A stretch of DNA of 64,000 bases from Paracyclopina nana. Taxonomy: Eukaryota; Arthropoda; Copepoda; Cyclopoida; Cyclopettidae. The stretch is taken from contig JAGUCH010000010.1 of assembly GCA_019096065.1 (NCBI GenBank), positions 186,001 through 250,000 on the forward strand. Direction: 5' to 3'. Below the pieces are notes generated by a model. The model searched no databases. It saw nothing but the letters and a program-made list of their open reading frames with translations, and had not been told where the DNA came from. Shown piece after piece: positions 21,311-35,100 of the stretch (position 1 is its first letter; every line of letters begins with the position of its first letter). A program made the position numbers and the translations under genes.

Positions 21311-23335
21311 TAACATTTGACAGACTTTGATATGAGTTCTTCAGAATTTTGTAATATGTAACCTAACTTAACTTCAGACTTAGAACATGACTTATTTTTG
21401 ACTCGAACTGACATCAGGCTGGTCTCATTTTGTTTTTTTATGTCCTTAATCTACAGAGTTTTTTTTTAAATCCAGTAGATGAACTTGGCAGAGCTCAGTA
21501 AATTGTGACCAATATTAGGGATGAACCGAGACAAATAATGGACATGTGCGCCATTTCTCACCATAAAATGTTCCATATCTTCCTCAATGTACTACACATC
21601 AAAGATTGAACGCATAACTCATTCGAATAGCCCAATTTCGGATGTTAAACTATCAACATTGTATTATTTTAAGAGAAAAGTTTCAATTTCACATTGTCTG
21701 TGAATCAACAGTTTGAATAACATGAGTTTTTCACACTTACACATTTCAGCCCTGCTCTTCTTTGGCCTAGTTTTTTCTGGAAATTTTTTCTTCCGCCAGG
21801 AAAGCGCCCAAAACAAAACAGCCAAAGATTCATGGTGATCCCATTCCCATTTCCAAATGGGTTATAGGCACGCAAAAACGCTTTAGAAATTGGAAGCCAT
21901 TTTGCTGATGATCGGGAATAGTAGTAGTAGCTTGGACCACCCATTGTCTTGGGAAAATCTCAGTAGTTGCACAGTGAGAGAAGGGGTCGAAAAAGCGTCT
22001 TTTTTTTAGCTACCAAATTACGGTATTTGAAAACATTTGAAAAGTGGAAAAATTTTGCTTTAACACAAACAAATATGTCTGTTTTGTAATCTTAATTAAA
22101 AGCTTTCAAATGGCTTTTTTTGCAAAAATTTCTTGGTTGCTCTATAAACAAAAAATAACGTTTATAAGGTATTTACACTATATTTGCAAGTAAAATTATT
22201 GATACCTAAATAAGTTACATAATACTATCTACATATAATGAATATGTTAATTTAGTAAACAAGTTACGTTAATTTGGCTTATCAAGTTAACGTTACCAAA
22301 TACTAAATTATTCAAAAAAGCCACTTCATAGCTTGTCATCAGATTACAAATCACAGATATTTGTACAATCTTTGGGCTAATCTGTAGATGAAACAAGTGT
22401 TTACAAGGTACGTAATGTGGTATCTCAAAAAAAGCAAATGTTGTTCGGTGTTTTTTAAGCATGGTTCCCCACTGTTTGTACCTCTATAATACATCTCATG
22501 ATGGACGTCAAGCATCATCTTTGTCGAGAGAGTGCTAAAGGGTTGCAAATGTGGCTCAAAGCCTAGAATTAGAGCACATAACTAATACTTTACTGTACTG
22601 AATACGCACTTTCCTGCTTGTACTTTTGCATGGAGAAACCTGATGAAAACTAGGTAAAAGAAGAGCAAGGCTGAAATGAGTTGTAATGGGTTACTCATGT
22701 TATTCATACTTCTTTTTCACACCCATTGCGAAATTTCAATTTTTTGCTAAAATCAATGCCGATAGTTTGAATCAACTCCCTTTTTAAGGACATAATACTG
22801 CTAAATAGAATGCATTTGAGTTAACTTCTTGATTAAGTATGTTTTATACTATATTTTCGTGCTTTGTTGCATAACAAGCAGCAGATGAGCTGGGCCAAGA
22901 AAGTAGATGAGCTGGGCCTCTAAGCTACCTGGAATTATTAAAGCCCCCATCTTACTTTGCATGATAAATGCATCATTTTTGCTCCCCACGTGCGTGACAC
23001 AACCCAGATTTTCTCTCATCAGTAGCCATAGTAGACACAAAGTAGACCACAGCCCACAAAACACCAGCTTAATAGGGGATGGACATCATGCCCAAAATGC
23101 CCCACTGTGCTCCCACCCAAAAAATGACTCTATTCACATTCATTCAAATTTTTTTTTGCTTTATTATGAGATTGCATGATATGTGAAATCTTTGTGGTCA
23201 TCTTCTTCTTCCCATCCAATTATCAAAATATGAGAGAATTTTATTCATATTTTTGCTGACATTCATTTTTGGACTTCAATTTGGCCTTTTTAAACATTTT
23301 GTTATTCAAGTATTACTTTTGGGCTACTTTTAAAA
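21311..23335. other. Unannotated DNA
   Basis: Two kilobases without a gene I can support. Two GATGAGCTGGGCC words occur close together at 22880-22920. Confidence 0.4.
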
Positions 23336-23339
23336 ACAT

Positions 23340-24245
23340 CGTATGTTAGAGGCCAATTTTTTTTGGCCATATTTAGCTTTTGAGGCCATATTTGGCTTTT
23401 GAGGCCATATTTGACTTTTCAGGCCATATTTGGCTCTTGAGGCCATATTTTGCTTTTGAGGCCATATTTGGCTTTTGAGGCCATATTTGGCTTTTAAGGC
23501 CATATTTGGCTTTTGAGGCCATATTTTGCTTTTGAGGCCATATTTGGCTTTTGAGGCCATATTTGGCTTTTGAGGCCATATTTTGCTCTTAAGGGCATAA
23601 TTGACTTATGAGGCCATATTTTGCTTTTGAGGCCATATTTGGCTATTGAGGCCATATTGGCTTTTGAGGCCATATTTGAATTTTAAGGCCACATTTGGCT
23701 CTTGAGGACATATTTGACTTGTGAGGCCATATTTTGCTCTTGAGGTCATAAGTGACTTATGAGGCCATAAATGGCTTTTAAGGCCATATTTGGCTATTGA
23801 GGCCATATTGGCTTTTGAGGCCATATTTTGCTTTTGAGGCCATATTTGGCTATTGAGGCCATATTGGCTTTTGAGGCCATATTTGGCTTTTGAGGCCATA
23901 TTTGGCTCTTAAGGGCATAATTGACTTATGAGGCCATATGTTGCTTTTGAGGCCATATTTTGCTTTTGAGGCCATACTTGGCTTTTGAGGCCATATTGGC
24001 TTTTGAGGCCATATTTGACTTTTAAGGCCATATTTGGCTCTTGAGGACATATTTGACTTGTGAGGCCATATTTTGCTCTTGAGGTCATAATTGACTTATG
24101 AGGCCATATTTGGCTATTGAGGCCATATTTGGCTTTTAATGCCATATTTGGCTTTTGGGGCCATATTTGGCTTTTGAGGCCATATTTGGCTTTTGAGGCC
24201 ATATTTTGCTTTTGAGGCCATATTTGGCTTTTGGGGGCATATTTG
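23340..24245. repeat. GAGGCCATATTTGGCTTTT array (19-bp unit)
   Basis: About 45 copies of a 19-bp unit with internal higher-order similarity (blocks starting near 23600, 23800 and 23910 resemble one another). Minus-strand frames read as a 19-residue repeat because three units make 57 nt. These are not proteins with any independent support. Confidence 0.93.
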
Positions 24246-26029
24246 ACCTTTAGGCCACATTCGCAACTTTTAAGGCCACCTCAGTGAAGATTTAGCCCAT
24301 TTTGTCTGTTTTTGCTGTTACCTTTTAGGCCAATTTGAGTTGTAAGGCCATATAGGTTTTTTTAAGGTCATTTTTGAGTTTTGGAGTCCTTTTTTGTGCT
24401 TTTTGCCTTCAAAAGTCCATTTAGTCTTAAAAAGGCCAATTTTATCTGCAAAGGCCAAACTTACAAATACTCAAGTAGGAATTTGGACTCAAGAAAGCCA
24501 TTTTTGAGTTAAAGTTGCCATTTTTGAGGCTGTTGGAACAATTTGCTTGACCAATTGTCCCCGTTTGAATTTTCGCATATTTTGCAGCAGAGCACAAATA
24601 TTTGAAGTTTAAAAGGTGCTCATTTAGCCGTCTCCTTTTTGCTCTGACATGTGATTAAATTTGCCAAATTGGCTGTTTCCTTGACAATCTTAGAAATGTA
24701 ATGCAAAGGGTAGATTATTTGAGTGTGTGCAATTTTTTTGCAAAACAAATAGCATGTCAGTGCCTTGTTTGCTGCTTCTCACTTTAAAGAGTATTCGCTT
24801 GAAATAATGCTCAGTAATTGTGTAAGTAACTGAAAGTGCGACAAAATTTCATTAAGTCGTTTTTTGACGTTTAAAGAAATAAAAAAATCATATTTGTTCA
24901 GGTAAATTTGCTTGTCAGACAATATAAATTTGATTTAGGTTGCAAGCCAAAAGATTTATCAGCACTCTGATTTCTTACTTTACATGGATGACATCCAACT
25001 ATGTTACGTGGATGATATAATGCTGTGCATTTTTGCGGTCAATTAGGGTTTCTTGCAGGCCCTCAATTACACCCCAAGTTTATAGGTAAACGATCCCATA
25101 AAAAAGCCATAAGCGAATATGGCAGGAGTCTAGTGGGCTCAAGTGCGTGAGGTCACAAGTTCAGACCACCAGGAGCCATGTTTTTTTCACTCTCCCACAA
25201 TTATGCTTTCAAGGGGGGATGGATGCAATATTTTTTTTTTTGCTGGGGTCTGGGAAAATGGCCATAAGATTCAATTGCTGTTTGGCGCAGTCATGACCTG
25301 CAAATTAGCTAACTAAATATTGGCCTTAATCATAGACCTTCAAGCCAGCGCAGAATTTATACGCAAACATTTTATACACATTTTGACGTCAACCGACATG
25401 TTCTGAAACAAATCTTGGTGTATATTAATTTTGCTGCTGGCTCGCCAAATATAATTTTCATGAGCTGGAAAGCAAATTATGTCAAACAAATCAAATTTCA
25501 ATTCTGATTGTACAACAAAAATGCGTATAGTTTGAAACAAAGTCATATTTGCTGTTTATCAATGAGCTTTGAATATTCAGTCATTTCCTGTGAAATGAAC
25601 AAGGTTTCAATCATAATTGTTGCTTTTAGGCCCACCTAGCTGACTGACACTTTTGCTGTGAAAAGTAGTAGCGTGACTTTTGACAGGATAATTCTGGGCT
25701 TGAAAATGAGTGTAATTTTACTACTAGTTTCAGGCTACAACTTCACTTGCCCGTTCAAAATCAACCATGATCTCAGTGCACTAAGGGAAGATGCACAAAA
25801 AACTCTTTTTTGCCATCTAACTGAGAATATCAAAACAGTCTTTTTTCATAGAACATGAAATCATGGGAAATTTATTCACAGCAGTAGCATAACAATAACA
25901 ATGATGCAGAGCGACCCTAGCGGCCTTTGAGGGCAACAGTTGGGATTTTTAGCTGGCATTGTTTGGAAACTGAGTTGCTGCTCTTGTGATTCAAGTAATA
26001 GTTCGAAATAAAGACCCAACCAAATTAGT
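24246..26029. other. Unannotated DNA
   Basis: Left end is a decayed extension of the array. Otherwise no feature recognised, including the short frames at 25340-25546 (-) and 25658-25858 (+). Confidence 0.4.
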
Positions 26030-26345
26030 GTCAGTCACTTGCAAACTAAGTCACTAACTGAGCTACATACTGAGTTACAAGATGACTCACTTGTAAGTTA
26101 TTAACTGAGTTACAATGAAAGAACTTATCGAGTCACAAAAACTGAGTGACAATTTTGCTGAGTCACAAACCTAGTTACAAATTTTGTCACAAACTGAGCC
26201 AGGAACTGAGTCATGCACTAAGCCATAAACTGAGCAACAAACTGAGTCATAAATTGAGCTACAAACTGAGCTACAAGGTAAGTCACTCATAAGTCACTGA
26301 TTGAGGCAAAGAGTCACTTAGTCACTGAGTCAGCTCACAAAGACA
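26030..26345. repeat. Degenerate ACTGAGTCACAA array
   Basis: Irregular repeats of ACTGAGTCACAA and ACTGAGCTACAA, 12-19 bp apart. Many copies contain TGAGTCA. Confidence 0.8.
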
Positions 26346-27884
26346 CATCTACAAAGCCATCTTTTGTTTTGATCATAATAAAACACAGTTTTAAATGTTC
26401 CCACTGTGCTTGAGTACATGTGGGTTAAAAGAAGCTGAAGAAGGAGCTGTCAAAGTAACAACAACAATAATGATAATAATAATAGAGTCAAAAGTGAACC
26501 TGTAATCAACGCGCCTTGCGACGTGTGAAAATGAGTCAGTCAATGAAGCTTTCTGATCCAATTTATAAGCATGAAAAATTGCCCGCGATGATTGGGCAAT
26601 TACCAAGCCATAAATAAAACAATCAACAAAGTGATTTCTATGTCTATTTAAGCAATGCTACACAATTTTGTACACTGTTAAGCAATAGTTGGGATCAAAT
26701 TAATTGGATAAATATACCCTTAATTGACATGTTAATGAAATTAGAATTGAGGATTGAAAGTTGAAAGTTGACATCAAAGATAGAAAGGGATGTGAAAATC
26801 TTGAGTGAAGCGTGGTTTTCAATGCATGATTTGCTTGACAATTAATCAGTGCAACATTTCATGCGAAAGCACAAAGTTTCATTTCATCAATATTTTCAGT
26901 TTGTACATGGGCGAACATTGCAAAAAAGACTGCAATCCGGAATCCAATAATTTTCAAGTAACAACGTTTAATTTATTTGGTTTATTCAAAGTTGAACCAA
27001 TTTTGTTTGAACGCCTTAAATATAATTAAAGGCAGCCAATTATAAATCAATTAATCATTTAATGACATTTGGAAAGAATCATTTTGGATTTCTTTGCGAC
27101 ATCCATTTCCCACATTGCAATGCAATACTATAATTGCTCCCAAATTGGCCCATTACAAAAATTCGGATCAATCCGGATTGCAGTTTATGTGGAAATGTTC
27201 AGCCATGTAAAAGCTGAAAATCTTTGTTTAATGAAACTTGATGCTTTCATGGTCAATATTGCTTCGATTAATTTGCCAGCAATTATGTAAGTGCAAATCA
27301 TGATTCGTTTTACATTGTCCAATTCATTTTGAGCTTTAACATCGAAAGAAGTGAAACCTTCTAATGATTCAAAGCGCTGGCTTTTGACTGCAGATTTTCC
27401 AATATTTCAATTTTAGGTTATACTATTTCAGTTTCAAAATACTAATGATCAACAAACACATTTATTATCATTTGCCTATTTAAAAATCTATAATCTAGAT
27501 ATTCAATGATAAAAACTATACGTATTGAAGGAGTTAAAGCAAACAAAGAAGAAAAATTTGCATGGAAAAAATTTTGGGCAGCAATTTGACATGGAGTAAG
27601 ATGAGTAGTAAGTCAACCTTGAAAAATATGCATACATAAGACTTTTTAAATTGTTGTTTTTGAATTCTTGGCAGAGAAACTGTTCAAGTCAGCAAGATTT
27701 GAAGAATTTCATCAATTTGTCACTTGAAGCAATGGGCTCAAAAATTAACCAAGAAATCAAGGAATTTGGCTGTCTACTTGAGAATTGCAAGATTCACAAA
27801 TGGAACCGAAAAAATGATGCCAATTGTGTAAATTACTCTATACAATCACTTACATCTTCCTTAATGAATACTTTCCATTACTAT
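26346..27884. other. Unannotated DNA
   Basis: AT-rich DNA with several 60-80-codon open frames, none with a recognisable motif or a splice partner. Confidence 0.4.
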
Positions 27885-28110
27885 TTGTGAAATAATAAGT
27901 ACTATTTGTGAAATAATAATTACTATTTGTGAAATAATAATAACTACTTGTGAAATAATAATTACTATTTATGAAATAATAATTACTCCTTATGAAAAAA
28001 AATAATTACTATTAATGAAATAATAATTACTTTTTTATGAAATAATAATTACTATTTATGATATAATAATTAATATTCATGAACTAATAATTACTATTTT
28101 GTTGGAAATC
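27885..28110. repeat. GAAATAATAATTACTATTT array (19-bp unit)
   Basis: About eleven copies of a 19-bp AT-rich unit. Confidence 0.9.
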
Positions 28111-29140
28111 CACTTTACACTTGGGCTAATTTCATAGCTAATTTTGGAGGCTATTTAGGACTTTTATTGGGTACAAGATTTCCGTCCATTTTTGACTACA
28201 TTTCAGCTAACATTGAGCACATGAAGAATTGACTTTTCTCACCCTTTTTTGGCAGAGAAGACAGAGATAAATTGTCACAGCAATCAAGCCATTTAATCTT
28301 GAAAAAGAAAGGACTTTTGGAATTGAATCTGATGTGGTGTTCATCTGCAAATTCAACCAAAAATATTTAGATCAATTTTTGCCATATTGTGCACTTTTAA
28401 GTTTTAATAATATATTCAGTCTTAAATTCCTTGTTTCACATGAACGAAGCTCAAGTTTCTTAAAGTTGTTTGTTGGCAAACGCCTAAAATATTTTCCTGC
28501 CAAGTTCAGTCATCGGCCTTCCGGATGATGCCAAATCAAACACTTGATTCACTTTTCAAGTGGGCTACGCACTCTGTGCCGCACTAATATAGTATTGAGA
28601 AATATCGAGAAATCTCTAGTTCTAACAACATTGAACCCACAAATTGAAAAAGAGAGTTCTTGAGAGAGGTTAGTTTCAAGCGACATTCCCCAGAGTGCTT
28701 GCTAAATGGCTCTCTTTAGGACTGGGCCACGCTAAAGTAGTTGGCAGGTTGGGGTTTTTGCGCTAGCCTCCATTTTGAAGGTTCTTGGCCAAGAGATATT
28801 AGTGACATTATGGTCGTTAGTGGTGATGAGAAAGGCTGGGACGACAAAGCGGCCCATGGTTATAATTCCCACCTTGCCAGATCAACACCAACTTCTTGAC
28901 ATTCGGCCAAATGAGAAGATATCCAGTCCAAGCCCAGGCTCAGGAGCGTCAACAACAACCTCAATATGGTGCGTACTTCTCACTTGCAAAGTCCCATTCG
29001 AAAAGCATTTCATAATAGTTCACTTGGAACAAATCTCAACCAAAAACTTCTTTTCTCAACTTTTGGGTTTTGCGTTGCATGAAGCTGATATTATTTCACA
29101 TTTGCTCACGGGCTTTTGCAAGTGATTTGCTTTTTTGAAG
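28111..29140. other. Unannotated DNA upstream of the EF-hand gene
   Basis: May hold the missing 5' exon of the downstream EF-hand gene. A candidate at about 28911-28972 starts with ATG, encodes a Gln-rich peptide and ends at ATATG|GTGCGT, but its phase does not match the next exon, so I do not include it. Confidence 0.35.
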
Positions 29141-32100
29141 AATACGAATAATAATGTGGATCATCCGGAACCTTTGGATGTCGTGGATGAGGATCTTTGC
29201 AAAGAGGCGTTCAGTCTCTATGACAAATCCGGATCCGGAACCATTCCAAAGGAGGTGAGCCATGTTTTATTTTGCATTTTCAGCTTAATTAGGAACCAAT
29301 AATTGATTTGGAGCCGGAGGCAAGTTTTGGAGAATGTGCAACTTTTGCAGAATCAATGGCATTTGTCGCCGCCTCTGAAAGATTCTTGCATGGTGATTCA
29401 AGTAGGGATTGGTGAGGCCACTTTTGGCAAAAAAGGGTTTCTTTGGGTTGGCCCGGATCACCAATTCCGGAATCTGATTCTGCAACGGTTCGCTGTTCCG
29501 GTTAAACTTGAAGACTGGCGTTGAATCGGTCTGGCTTTTTTGGCAAATCACCCTCAAAATGTCGGTGCATTTGAATGCCCTAAACCGCACTGAGTCGCCA
29601 GGCAAAGCAGCATAGCACGTTTTGCCATCGTTGTAATTGCTGATCCAGTACCAATGACCCCGACTGAAATCATAGCCAGAAAATTGCCGCTTCACCCTTG
29701 TCTGTTTCTCCACAAAATCCACACTGGTGTCCACCTCAACCTCAGTTTCTTCAGTCGTCTCATTGATCCTAGATGAGGAGTTTCCACTACTCTTGGCTGC
29801 TTCTTCGATATTGAAAATGTCGAAAAAGTCAAAAGAGGGCAGCACTGCGCCCAAATTGGCGCAGTAATCAAAAGCGCCCTGAAAAGAAAGGATATTTGAT
29901 CAATCAAATTGATGAACCAAGTTTAAGATATGATTCCGGATTGGGCGATATCTCCAAACCCCGAGAAACCCTTTTAAGCCAAGAGTCATTTCACCAATTG
30001 GCCACTTTATCACCGCTGAAGAATCCGTGAGAGTGGCAGAAAATGAGATTGATTCCATGCAAATTGTACATTTTCCAATTTTGCGGGCGGAGGGAAGGCG
30101 CGCCCCCCACAATAAGTACGCAGGAAATTGCTTACCTGAAAAGTGTTTTGAATCACCGGAGGTGAAATGAAGGTTTTGCTGGCAATTTTGGGCGGCAAAG
30201 TGGGCAAGGTGGCCAATTTTTTGGGCGGAGATGAAGGCATAGGTGGGTTCGGAATGAAGACGGGCTCAGGGCTTGTCGTGCTAATGGCTGGAGCAGCCGA
30301 GGTTGGGGCCCTGGTTGTGAAAACTACCACAGGTGGCGCTGTAGGTGCGAAGGTGCAAACCCCGTTGAGGATTTTCTTGGGGGGCAAGCATGGAGGCTCC
30401 ACCTCTAAAAAGCAAAAATTCCAAATGAATGAGCAGTGTCCTTATCAAAAAGCCTAAAAAGGTGCCTTCAGCCAAAAAAGCTGGTGGCTTTCTCTTCCTT
30501 TGACATCAACTTCAAACGGGAAAAAGTTTTTTCTTATCCCTCGCACGAATGTGGTGTTCATCTACACCTTCTGTATTTATAGGCGAGCATGAGCATAACA
30601 GGCCAAAAATGAGCATGCTTTTCAAAAATGTGCAATTATAGCCAAAAACTGTTATTTTAGCCGAAAAAGAGCTGATTTAGCCGAAAAAGTGCTTATTTAG
30701 CCGAAAAAGTGCTTATTTAGCCGAAAAAGTGCTTATTTAGCCGAAAAACTGTTATTAATTAGCCGAATATTGTTATTAAGTGGAACAACTGTAATTTCTG
30801 CCCAAAACCGGATATTTTTGCCGAAAATGTGTTATTTAAGCCGAATTTGTGTTATTTCAGCCAAAATAGCGTAAACATTGTTATTTTAGCCGAACAATTG
30901 CTATTTTAGCCGAAATTGGCTTAAAAACCTTTTGAGCAGAAAATTACATGTATTTCAACCTAATTGCAATGTTAGCCAAAAATGTGTGTTTAAGGCCAAT
31001 TACAAGTGTATTGTTTGCCAAAATTGCGCCTTTTAGCAAAATTCATGCATAGCTAAAGAAAAAATGCACTTTTCAGCCAAAAAACTGTGATTTCAGCCAA
31101 AATCTATAAGAAATGCAGATCTCACTGAAAAATATTTAAGGTTTGGTATTTTAGCAGATGAACAGCACATTAACTTACCACATCCATCGTCTCGGGTCGA
31201 GCCGGAAATAAAAAGGCCACGTGTGTTAGATTGGCGCAAAGTTGGCCGGGAAAACTTTAAAAAGCATCGGTTTTCTCTCACATTGAACGTCCAAAATCTA
31301 CAAAAGGGAAAAAATCACAAAATTGGCAAAATCAAATTTTAAGACCTCGCTGCAGCTCGGGCTGGAAAAAAATATGCTCGGCTCAAACTCCGGCCGTTAT
31401 TAACTGTTTTTGGTTATCAATTATATTTTTTTTTACAAGGTGATGAATATTCACAATTTGACTATTCATTGATGCATGTGAAAAGGTCTCACAGAACATA
31501 AAAACAATTCGTGCAATTATAAATCACAACGCAGCTTTGATTTGCCTGACTGAAGTCGCAATTTTTAGCGCAAATCCACAACAAAATTAATGAGGTGTTC
31601 ATCTACTATGCTTGCAAGTTTTTAAAAATCATTCATAAAGCTCAAAAGCTCAAGAAGAGCCTTTTACTTTTTTGCCTTTTTCAAGGCAGAAAAAACTGAA
31701 ATGGCCGAAAACTTTGACAAAAATAATGCCCGAAAAGTCAGAAAAATAGCGAAAAATCAGACGAGAAGTTTGAAAGAGCCGAAAATCCAGAATTAAGCCC
31801 CAAAGGTGCAATATTAAAAGTAATAAAAAAGGGCCGAAAGTGAAAAAAAGGGCCGAAAAGTGAAAAAGGGCCGAAATGTGAAAAAGGGCTGAAAAGTGAA
31901 AAAAGGGCTGAAAAGTGAAATAAGTGCCGAAAAGTGTAAAAACTGCCGAAAATTTCAAAAAAAGAGCCATTGTGCAATATTAATAGTAATAAAAAAGGGC
32001 CGAAAAGTGAAATAAATGCCGAAAAGTGTAAAAACTGCCGAAAAATTAAAAAAAAAGAGCCGAAAAGCGCGGAAAATGTGCCGAAAAGTGCATTTGTGGC

Positions 32101-35100
32101 CGAAAAGCTCAAAAAAGAGCCGAAACGTTTCAAAATCCCCGAAAAGTATCTAAAGGCCCGAAAATTCTTAAAAAGCCCGAAAAGTAAAAAAATTAGGACC
32201 GGGAATTGGAAAATCCAAAAAGGGCCAAAACTGACTCATTTTATTGGATTAACCAGTAACTTTACTTACTGACAAGCAGGATTGTCTTCGCATTGTTTAG
32301 CACAAGAGTCGTCTCGATCTGCGAAAATTCCGGGGCGGCCATTTTGATTTGACAAGTCCAAATCACCTCCCAGGATTTCAACGTCCTCCAAAATGCAGCC
32401 TGATACAAAAAAACGCACCTCATACACCTACGTCAGTAACTGTGTTCTTCTGCACACCTCATACTTTGTACATCTTATAAAAATTATCGTGCACCTGCTC
32501 CAAAAGCAAATGTTGATCAGTGCACCTACACATTTGGCCCTTACACCTGCAAGCCTACACCATTGGCAATTTACATGAAATCATCTTAACAAATGCATAA
32601 ATTGTTTTTTAACACCTGTTGCTGAATGTTAGACTGCACACCTGCATTAATTGCAATACACCTGGGTACGAGCTCATTACTTTTGCACCTTCACAATTGG
32701 ACTGCGTACCTATAACACCGATGGCCATAGCACCTGAGTTAAAATAATGAATTTCTGTGCACCTTATGTTAAGGTCTGTGGCACTACAAATATTTGTATT
32801 TTGCACCTGGTTTATTTTATTATGTTTTTGCACCTGCTTTTTTGGTCTTTGAATAGAAGATTATTGGAATGTCCATCTAAGCACCTACTTTGACTGTTAA
32901 TTTGCATGCTTCACACCTCATCAACCTAGTATGAATTTTGAAAATGCACCTGCACCTATTATTTTCGAATGGTGGCCAAAACAGCTTAGGAATCTAGTGG
33001 AGAAATGCCAGATGCGGCTAAATTAGTTTAGGTCGCAATTGGGTTACTAATGGGAAAGAAAGGCCAAATTGGCCTTTGTTTAGCCTTTAATTGGATGCTT
33101 GTCTGATGCTTTTATCAGAATCTCATCCAAACAAAAACGGAGAAGCAAGCTGCAGCACCTCTAAAATGCACCTGCTTCATCTGTCTTATTGACTCCTCAA
33201 AGTTGCGAAGTAAGAGAATTTCCATTATTACACCTAGCAAACACCTTTAGTGCACCTGAAGAGCACCTACAATGCACCATAAAAGACATTTTTGTCACTT
33301 CAAACAGACCTGAGATACCTCTTAATTTTAACATCTAACTTGTGCACCTGCATCGCACCTGCATTGCACCTTCATTGCACCTTCATTGAAAATGCATTTT
33401 TACCTACATTGCACTTGAAGATTGCAGAAAGTACCTGAAATCCACCTGAGTAGCACCTTTCAAAGCACCGGTCATTGAACTATTAAATGAGGCACACCTA
33501 GTTTAGCACCTGAATTATTGCTCTATAAAACTAGGAAATTGGCCTATTCAGCCTTTAGTCTTGCCTGCTCTGCAATAATCTGGTCCACTTCCACAATATC
33601 CGTAGGAGCTGCAGCACTGGCCAGGTTTGCAATCTGCATCAATGTCGCATGTCCCTTGAGCCTTGGCAAGGCCAAAAAGGCCATCAGCACTACTACCAAT
33701 GAGGTCGTCCTCAACATTGCTACCAAGGTCCCTTATTTTATTCCCTAAAAAAGAGAGGCCTTCACTCAATGTTGATGGAACTAGGAAATTGACTGGACTG
33801 TCGATGGATGATCAAGTTTGCGTCATGCCCAATGCACCTACTACAATATGCATGAATGTTGTAAGCACAGTGTGGGAAAATGGCGAAAAATCATCCATGT
33901 CCAGCTATGTAAAAATGGCGAATCCTTGCGAATTGAAATGTTTTGCTTGAACGCATCATCGTAATTGAAAAAGCTCAGTTATATCATTTAATAATAATTA
34001 TAATATACAGACTTACAATATTTGCGTTAAATTACTAAATCTCGTCCACAAATTGACGTCTTATAAGCAAAGTAATTTTAAGAAATGCATGCCAATTCTG
34101 ACTGAGTGTTTTGTGCGCAGACTAAAAGGCTGGTTTGCCAATTTGGTTTCTTGCAAATACACAAAAATTCACTTTATGTTCTGAGAAATATTGGCGAAAA
34201 AAGACCACTTTTGGTGCTGTGGGAACACAATATAAGGGGGAAGTGGTGTGCCATGGTGAATTTGTGGAATTTTTATGAGGTGCCATTGGTGATGCTTTAT
34301 CTGTGGCGAGTTGCCAAAAAGGGGCTGGCATCAATAACGCGTGACATGTGCAAAGAAGGAGAGTTTGTCCAATATGTTCAATGGTGGCCAACTTTCGCAA
34401 ATAAGACGCCCTCAAAATGAATGTCCTTTATTAGAGCTCCAAAGGTTGCGTGAATACATGTACATGGGCTTTTATTTGCCATAATAATTAGTATTTTTCT
34501 CTATGATATTTTGTGTCATTGGAAGCAATGTAATTGGCAAGAAAGCCTTTTGTGCACTTTTCAAAACACCAACTGAGCATTGCGTTAGATTTTTCAAGAT
34601 TTGTATTTTTTCACTAAATAAATTGCTCTTTTTTTAACAACATGTTCGTAATGAAATTAGCCTAGCAAGATATTGACAAGTATCTATATATGTACTACGT
34701 ATTGATGTTAAATCAAGCAAAAATCCGGCTTACAAAAAAGTAACCGAATGTTTGATTATTAACGTTTTTAACAGTCGTATACTGTTATCTATACATTTTT
34801 ATTGATGAATAATGATCGCAGAAGAGTTCAATTCCTCTAGATTTTCAAAAGTTACATGGATGGACATTAAAGATTTCCTGCCATTTTCTTTCAGGAGCTG
34901 ACAGCCCTACTTAGGACAATGGGCCAGAATCCCAGTGACAGCGAGGTCAATGATATGATCAACGAGGTTGACGTTGATGGCTCCGGTGTCCTCGATTTTG
35001 GAGAATTTCTGGCCTTCGTCAGGCGACTCATGCGGAAAGGAGACCCAGAAAATGAGCTCAGAGAAGCTTACAGAAGGTCATCAATACCCTACAATCAAAG

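Noticed and set aside
23330..24202. Several minus-strand frames reading as a Lys/Tyr/Pro repeat protein
   Set aside because: Product of the 19-bp GAGGCCATATTTGGCTTTT array; three frames are equally open.
28911..28972. First exon of EF-hand gene A (ATG, Gln-rich, donor GTGCGT)
   Set aside because: Its phase (1) does not match the phase-0 exon at 29141 with any nearby acceptor.
32400..33500. CACCTG repeats as a functional E-box cluster
   Set aside because: Spacing is irregular and the context is repeat-like intron; no reason to prefer regulation over simple repeat drift.
33544..33726. Minus-strand frame beginning with a hydrophobic, signal-like peptide
   Set aside because: It overlaps the hevein-domain exon of gene C in another frame. 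The cysteine pattern and splice phases support the hevein frame.
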